NCBI GenBank assembly: GCA_002352635.1
Contig: DEIT01000159.1
Span: forward strand, 1 to 11,112
Direction: 5' to 3'
Source: Hyphomicrobiaceae bacterium UBA2767
GTDB lineage: Bacteria > Pseudomonadota > Alphaproteobacteria > Rhizobiales > Methyloligellaceae
Length of the DNA: 11,112 nucleotides
Positions 7,167 to 11,112 of this stretch are shown in pieces; positions within the stretch are counted from its first letter, which is position 1, and every line of letters starts with the position of its first letter. A program made the position numbers and the translations under genes. The notes beneath the pieces were generated by a model. That model was not told where the DNA came from. It saw nothing but the letters and a program-made list of their open reading frames with translations, and searched no databases.

Positions 7167-8159
7167 ATGATTAAAACAAAACAACAACTCTTTGGCCTGG
7201 GAATCGCCATGGGCCTGGGAGTTGCTGCAATCGGGCTTCCGCAGGCCGCGCAAAGTGCCTGGGAACCCAAAAAGCCAGTCCAGTTTGTCGTGATGGCTGG
7301 CAAGGGCGGAGGCGCTGACAAGGCGGTCCGCTTTATGCAAAGCATCATTGCGAAAAACAAACTCGCCCCCGTTCCCATTACCCCCATCAACAAACCGGGC
7401 GGATCCGGTGCGGAAGCGCTGGTCTATATGAAGGGCAAGAAGGGTGACGATTACACCCTGATGTTCACCCTCAACAGCTTTTACACGACCCCCCTGCGTC
7501 AACCGGCGCTCGGCGTGAAGGTTGAGGACTTCACCCCCATCATGCGCATGGCTGAAGACACTTTCTGCCTGTGGGTGAATTCAGACCGCAAAGACATCAA
7601 CAACGTCGATGACTTTGTGAAAGCGGCCAAGGCAAAAGGCAATGGCTGGATCATGGCCGGTACGGGCAAGGCGTCCGAAGACAATCTTCTGACGGATTTC
7701 CTGAACACGACCTACGGACTGAAGATGAAGTATGTGCCCTACAAGGGTGGCGGCAAGGTTGCCAAGGAACTTGCCGGCAACAACGCCGACTCCACGGTGA
7801 ACAACCCGTCGGAGCAGCTTGGCTTCTTCGAAGCTGGCAAGACCAAACCCCTCGCCTGCTTCACACCGGCACGGATTGACCTTTTCAAGGACGCTCCGAC
7901 TTTCAAGGAGCTGGGCAAGGACTTCGTCTACTTCATGCAACGCACCGTCGTCGGCGCACCGGGCATGAGCAAGGACGCGGAAGCCTATTATCAGGGCCTG
8001 TTCAAGAAGGTGTTCGAGTCCTCTGAGTGGCAGGGCTACATGAAGAAAAAAGCGCTTCAGGGTGACTCTCTCAGTGCTGATGCGCTGATGAATTACTGGA
8101 AAAAACAGCGCGACGTGCACAAAGGAATGCTGATGAAGATGGGTGCCATCAAAGGCTAA
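7167..8159 (+). CDS. tctC: TctC-type periplasmic substrate-binding protein (Bug family)
   Basis: This is the periplasmic receptor of a tripartite tricarboxylate transporter. It binds the carboxylate and delivers it to the TctAB membrane pair. The 330-residue precursor has a Sec signal peptide: basic MIKTKQQ, a hydrophobic core at about 8-25, and likely cleavage after QAAQSA (residue 31). The mature protein shows GKGGGADK at 45-52, with D51 in the position expected to contact ligand carboxylate, and NKPGGSGAEAL at 75-85, typical of the Bug fold. VPYKGGGKVAKELAGNNAD is the second-domain signature. The start has GGGAGGAAG about 5 nt upstream. The ligand cannot be read from sequence; the family covers citrate, other di- and tricarboxylates and aromatic acids. 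The neighbouring CoA ligase suggests an acid that is activated to a CoA thioester. Confidence 0.9.
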   Translation: MIKTKQQLFGLGIAMGLGVAAIGLPQAAQSAWEPKKPVQFVVMAGKGGGADKAVRFMQSIIAKNKLAPVPITPINKPGGSGAEALVYMKGKKGDDYTLMFTLNSFYTTPLRQPALGVKVEDFTPIMRMAEDTFCLWVNSDRKDINNVDDFVKAAKAKGNGWIMAGTGKASEDNLLTDFLNTTYGLKMKYVPYKGGGKVAKELAGNNADSTVNNPSEQLGFFEAGKTKPLACFTPARIDLFKDAPTFKELGKDFVYFMQRTVVGAPGMSKDAEAYYQGLFKKVFESSEWQGYMKKKALQGDSLSADALMNYWKKQRDVHKGMLMKMGAIKG

Positions 8160-8203
8160 TCGCCTAGGCAGCACAAAGACATTAAAGGGGGGAGATACCG
8201 ACC

Positions 8204-8710
8204 ATGCGCAAGGCTGAATTTGTCATGGCCGTCGTGATGGGAATCTTCTCCCTTTATCTTATGTGGAAGAGTGCTGAGCTCCCGGTTGGCTGGATTTCGG
8301 GAGAGGGCCCCGGAGGCGGGGCCTGGCCCTTCTGGCTCTCTGCAATCATGGCGATCTGTTGTGTCATGATTCTGGTGAACTGGTATCGCCGCAAATCTCC
8401 CCCGTCACAATCCGACGAAGTCTTTATGGACCGCGGCACGACGATCGCCGTAGGGCTGGTGGCCGGCTCGCTCATCGTAACTGTCGCGCTGTTCTATGTG
8501 ATCGGCGTCTACGGGGCGCTGCCCCTCTTTATGATTTTTTATGTGCGGTATCTCGGCAAGCACTCCTGGCCGGTTACGGCAGTCATGGCGACAGTCACTC
8601 CGGTCGCCACCTTTTTCTTTTTCGATATCGCCTTGAAGATCACGTTGCCCAAAGGGCTCCCTATCGTGGAAGAAACCGTCTTTTTTCCGCTTTACAAGAT
8701 CTTCCTGTAA
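8204..8710 (+). CDS. tctB: TctB-type small membrane subunit of the tripartite tricarboxylate transporter
   Basis: This 168-residue protein is the small integral membrane component that pairs with TctA. Four hydrophobic segments are visible, at about 5-23, 38-58, 78-112 (a long stretch that may hold more than one pass) and 120-145. GEGPGGGAWPFWLS after the first segment is the characteristic TctB signature. A GGGGGGAG ribosome binding site lies just upstream of the ATG, 44 bp after the tctC stop. Identification rests on this signature and on the position between tctC and tctA, because TctB proteins are poorly conserved. Confidence 0.85.
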   Translation: MRKAEFVMAVVMGIFSLYLMWKSAELPVGWISGEGPGGGAWPFWLSAIMAICCVMILVNWYRRKSPPSQSDEVFMDRGTTIAVGLVAGSLIVTVALFYVIGVYGALPLFMIFYVRYLGKHSWPVTAVMATVTPVATFFFFDIALKITLPKGLPIVEETVFFPLYKIFL

Positions 8711-8768
8711 ACGCGACGTGGCGATTGGGCACCAACGCATAAAGCAAGGGTGAATTGCGGGAAACGCC

Positions 8769-10295
8769 ATGGCTGACATTTTGCTCCACCTAATCCAGGG
8801 GTTCGCAATTGCATTCGAACCGCTGAACCTTTTGCTGATCATCCTAGGCTGTACGATCGGCCTGTTCATTGGCGCGATGCCGGGACTTGGCTCGGTCAAT
8901 GGCGTCGCGATCCTTTTGCCACTGACGTTCCTGGTGCCGCCGACTGGTGCCATCATCTTTCTTGCAGCGATCTACTATGGCGCCATGTATGGAGGAGCAA
9001 TCAGCTCAATCATGCTGGGAATACCCGGCGCCTCCACGGCGGTCGCGACAACCTTCGACGGCAGGCCACTCGCCAAGCTGGGGATGGCAGACAAAGCCCT
9101 GACTGCCGCTGCCCTCGCGTCCTTCGTCGGTGGCACGATTTCCGTCGTCCTTTTCACCTTCGTGGCACCTCCGCTTGCTCATGTCGCGCTCCGATTTGGC
9201 GCACCGGAAGAGTTCTCTTTGATGATGTTGGCTTTTGCCACATTCGTCGGTCTTGGCGGCGACGATATTCCCAAGACGATCTTTTCGATTGCCATCGGCC
9301 TCGTGTTCGCAGCGGTAGGCCTCGATATCATCTCTGGCGAACCCCGGCTGGTATTTGGCGACATTCCCGGCTTTATGCACGGCATCAATTTCCTGGTTCT
9401 CGCTATCGGAATCTATGGAATTGGGGAGATGCTGTGGACGGTAGAAGAGAATTACAAGGCGGGCGGCAAATCCATGATGTCGGACGCCGTCATCACCGTT
9501 CAGCGCACGATCAGCAATCTGAAAGAACTGCTGTCGACCTGGAAGACCGCCCTGATGGGATCGTTCCTGGGGTATTTTGTCGGCATCCTGCCGGCTGCAG
9601 GCGCCACTCCGGGCTCGTTGATGGCCTACGGAATCGCAAAGCAGATATCCAAGGAACCCGATAAGTTCGGCAAAGGTGCGGTTGACGGCGTCGTCGCACC
9701 TGAGGCGGCCAACAATGCCGCCAGCACCGGCTCCATGCTTCCCATGCTGACGCTTGGCATTCCCGGCTCACCCACAACGGCAATTCTGCTGGGCGGCATG
9801 GTCATCTGGGGTCTTGAACCCGGCCCGCGCCTTTTCACCGATCACGCGGACTTCGTCTGGGGTCTGATCGCTTCCCTCTACGCCGCAAATCTGTTCGCTG
9901 TGATCATAAACATCGCCTTCATTCCCGCATTCATCTGGGTTCTCAAACTGCCGTTTACGCTGCTTGCCCCCATCATCTTCGTGTTGTGCATTATTGGCGG
10001 ATACGCGCCAACCCAGGACATGCACGATGTCTGGCTGATGATTGCATTTGGCATCGTTGGCTACCTGATGCGGAAACTTGATTATCCACTGGCACCGGCA
10101 GTTCTTGCAATTGTGCTTGGACCACTCGCGGAACCCGCCATGCGCCAGTCACTGCTCATCAGCGGCGGTGAGTTCTCAATCTTTTTCACCCGGCCCTTCT
10201 CAGCACCGATCATGATTGCGGCATTGATCCTGCTGGCCTTGCCGCTTCTCAAGCCCCTCCTGAGGCTGGTGAACGGCAAAAAAGCGAAGGCCTGA
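8769..10295 (+). CDS. tctA: TctA-type large membrane permease of the tripartite tricarboxylate transporter
   Basis: This is the ion-coupled permease subunit. The 508-residue protein is almost entirely hydrophobic, with about 11-12 membrane segments, and is of normal length for TctA. It carries the repeated motifs of two inverted halves: GAMPGLG at 35-41 with MLGIPGAST at 82-90, and ILPAAGATPGS at 273-283 with TLGIPGSPT at 328-336. A conserved APEAANNAASTG segment lies near 310-321. The 58-bp gap after tctB contains only a weak ribosome binding site. The C-terminus ends in a short basic tail (NGKKAKA) expected in the cytoplasm. The permease does not reveal the substrate. Confidence 0.93.
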   Translation: MADILLHLIQGFAIAFEPLNLLLIILGCTIGLFIGAMPGLGSVNGVAILLPLTFLVPPTGAIIFLAAIYYGAMYGGAISSIMLGIPGASTAVATTFDGRPLAKLGMADKALTAAALASFVGGTISVVLFTFVAPPLAHVALRFGAPEEFSLMMLAFATFVGLGGDDIPKTIFSIAIGLVFAAVGLDIISGEPRLVFGDIPGFMHGINFLVLAIGIYGIGEMLWTVEENYKAGGKSMMSDAVITVQRTISNLKELLSTWKTALMGSFLGYFVGILPAAGATPGSLMAYGIAKQISKEPDKFGKGAVDGVVAPEAANNAASTGSMLPMLTLGIPGSPTTAILLGGMVIWGLEPGPRLFTDHADFVWGLIASLYAANLFAVIINIAFIPAFIWVLKLPFTLLAPIIFVLCIIGGYAPTQDMHDVWLMIAFGIVGYLMRKLDYPLAPAVLAIVLGPLAEPAMRQSLLISGGEFSIFFTRPFSAPIMIAALILLALPLLKPLLRLVNGKKAKA

Positions 10296-10329
10296 CTTGG
10301 TGCGGAGACGCCGTGGAGACCCTTTGATA

Positions 10330-10359
10330 TTGCGTAGCCGATCGGCCTTGGTGTATGGT
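10330..10359 (+). promoter_or_regulatory. Weak candidate promoter of the GntR regulator gene
   Basis: A poor -35 (TTGCGT, 10330-10335) precedes a -10 TATGGT (10354-10359) with an 18-bp spacer. The -10 is identical to the one proposed for the ligase operon and is again covered by an operator, which would give autoregulation. Readthrough from tctA is an alternative source of transcript. Confidence 0.3.
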
Positions 10360-10376
10360 ATACCAGATTACCAAGG
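10346..10376. promoter_or_regulatory. GntR/FCD operator, site 3 (nested palindromes before the regulator)
   Basis: A perfect 10-bp palindrome, TGGTATACCA (10356-10365), lies almost concentrically inside a second inverted repeat, CCTTGGT (10346-10352) with ACCAAGG (10370-10376). Outer TGGT to outer ACCA spans 25 bp, close to the 24 bp of sites 1 and 2. The inner palindrome equals the core of the UxuR/ExuR-type operator. The RNA could also fold into a hairpin followed by CTTTT, so the same element may help terminate the tctCBA transcript. Confidence 0.7.
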
Positions 10377-10444
10377 GGCTTTTGCAAAGCAAGGGGTTAT
10401 GATCGAAGACACGGCGCAATTGGCGCCTTTGCGGAGATCGAGCC

Positions 10445-11112
10445 ATGTCTAATTTACGATTGGAAATAAAGCCCATCGGCGATGGGTTCTCGCTCAAGTC
10501 AAAGATTTATGAATCTTTGAAGGCGGCCATTATGGATATGAACATCTATGATAGCAGCGCGGACTTGCGTCTTGACGAAAGGCGGCTGTCGGAACAATTC
10601 GGCATAAGCCGTACACCGCTGAGGGAAGCTCTTGCCCGGTTGGACCAGGAGGGTCTCGTCAACATTGTTCCGCGCCGGGGCATCTATATCGTCCGAAAAT
10701 CCAAAGCCGAGATTCTTGAAATGATCACGGTCTGGGCGGCGCTTGAAAGCATGGCGGCGCGGCTGATCACGCAAAATGCCAGCGATGAAGAGATCGCCAG
10801 CCTGCGCGCCTTATGCAGTACCTTTGACGGAGAAGCGGTCAAAGCCAGGATCGACGAATACTCTGATACCAACATCAAGTTTCATCAGGCTATTTTGAAT
10901 ATGAGCAAGTGTGAGTTGCTCAACGATATGGCACAGGCCCTGTTCATGCATGTTCGTGCCATTCGTGCCCGGACCATCTCCGAGCAGGATCGTGCTGACC
11001 GTTCAATCGTCGACCATATGCACATAATTGAGGCGCTCGAGGCCCGGGACACAGACCTGGCTGAGCGACTGGTACGCGAGCACACATTGAATTTGAGAGC
11101 GCATGTGGAGCG
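10445..11112 (+). CDS. GntR-family transcriptional regulator, FCD subfamily (3' end outside the window)
   Basis: This is a probable ligand-responsive repressor of the locus. The first 222 residues are visible and the frame is open at the edge; family length suggests only a short tail is missing. Residues about 17-85 form the winged helix-turn-helix, with LSEQFGISRTPLREALARLDQEGLV-type recognition near 48-72 and the wing PRRGIYIV at 76-83. The C-terminal all-helical FCD domain has putative metal ligands N143, H147 (NIKFH), H191 (DHMH) and H213 (REH). Such domains usually bind a small carboxylate effector. GGAG lies 8 nt before the ATG. The matching TGGT/ACCA sites before its own gene and before both operons point to autoregulation and control of the whole cluster. 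The effector is probably the imported acid or its CoA product. Confidence 0.9.
   Translation, partial: MSNLRLEIKPIGDGFSLKSKIYESLKAAIMDMNIYDSSADLRLDERRLSEQFGISRTPLREALARLDQEGLVNIVPRRGIYIVRKSKAEILEMITVWAALESMAARLITQNASDEEIASLRALCSTFDGEAVKARIDEYSDTNIKFHQAILNMSKCELLNDMAQALFMHVRAIRARTISEQDRADRSIVDHMHIIEALEARDTDLAERLVREHTLNLRAHVE

Noticed and set aside
7581..8174. 197-codon minus-strand ORF antisense to tctC
   Set aside because: It is a shadow of the tctC coding frame, with no family match that I recognise and no promoter or ribosome binding site support.
8405..8956. 183-codon minus-strand ORF antisense to tctB and tctA
   Set aside because: It spans a gene junction on the opposite strand and has no recognisable protein features.
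10399..10452. 17-codon ORF overlapping the regulator start
   Set aside because: The only Shine-Dalgarno-like run (AAGGGG) is 2 nt from its ATG, too close for normal initiation, so it is probably chance.

Overview
The window is a compact metabolic locus made of two divergent transcription units plus a regulator. Gene style points to an alphaproteobacterium: moderately GC-rich codons, a two-subunit formate dehydrogenase with a fused NuoE/NuoF-like beta subunit as in Methylobacterium FDH1, a periplasmic TctC-type binding protein, and FCD-type GntR control. That assignment is inference from gene style, not from a phylogenetic marker.

Layout. Positions 1-186 are the left margin; they hold a strong 17-bp palindrome and one possible 22-codon ORF. 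Positions 187-6726, minus strand, are a tightly coupled four-gene operon read right to left: an NDP-forming acid-CoA ligase beta subunit (SucC-like), its alpha subunit (SucD-like), then the beta and alpha subunits of an NAD-dependent molybdo/tungsto formate dehydrogenase. Every junction is an ATGA/GTGATG-type stop-start overlap. Positions 6727-7166 are a divergent control region. Positions 7167-10295, plus strand, encode a complete tripartite tricarboxylate transporter (TctC, TctB, TctA). From 10445 to the right edge runs a GntR/FCD regulator that continues past the window.

How it may work together. The transporter would import a carboxylic acid, the ligase would make its CoA thioester, and the dehydrogenase would oxidise formate to CO2 with NADH formation. 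The step linking the CoA thioester to formate is not in the window. The ligase departs from succinyl-CoA synthetase and malate-CoA ligase in both subunits at motifs near the acid pocket, so its substrate is probably not succinate.

The most useful finding is a shared operator. Three sites built on TGGT...ACCA half-sites with a 24-25 bp span lie upstream of the ligase operon, the transporter operon and the regulator gene. In each case the operator overlaps a plausible -10 element. This ties all eight genes into one probable substrate-induced regulon and gives a pattern to search for the missing enzymes elsewhere in the genome.
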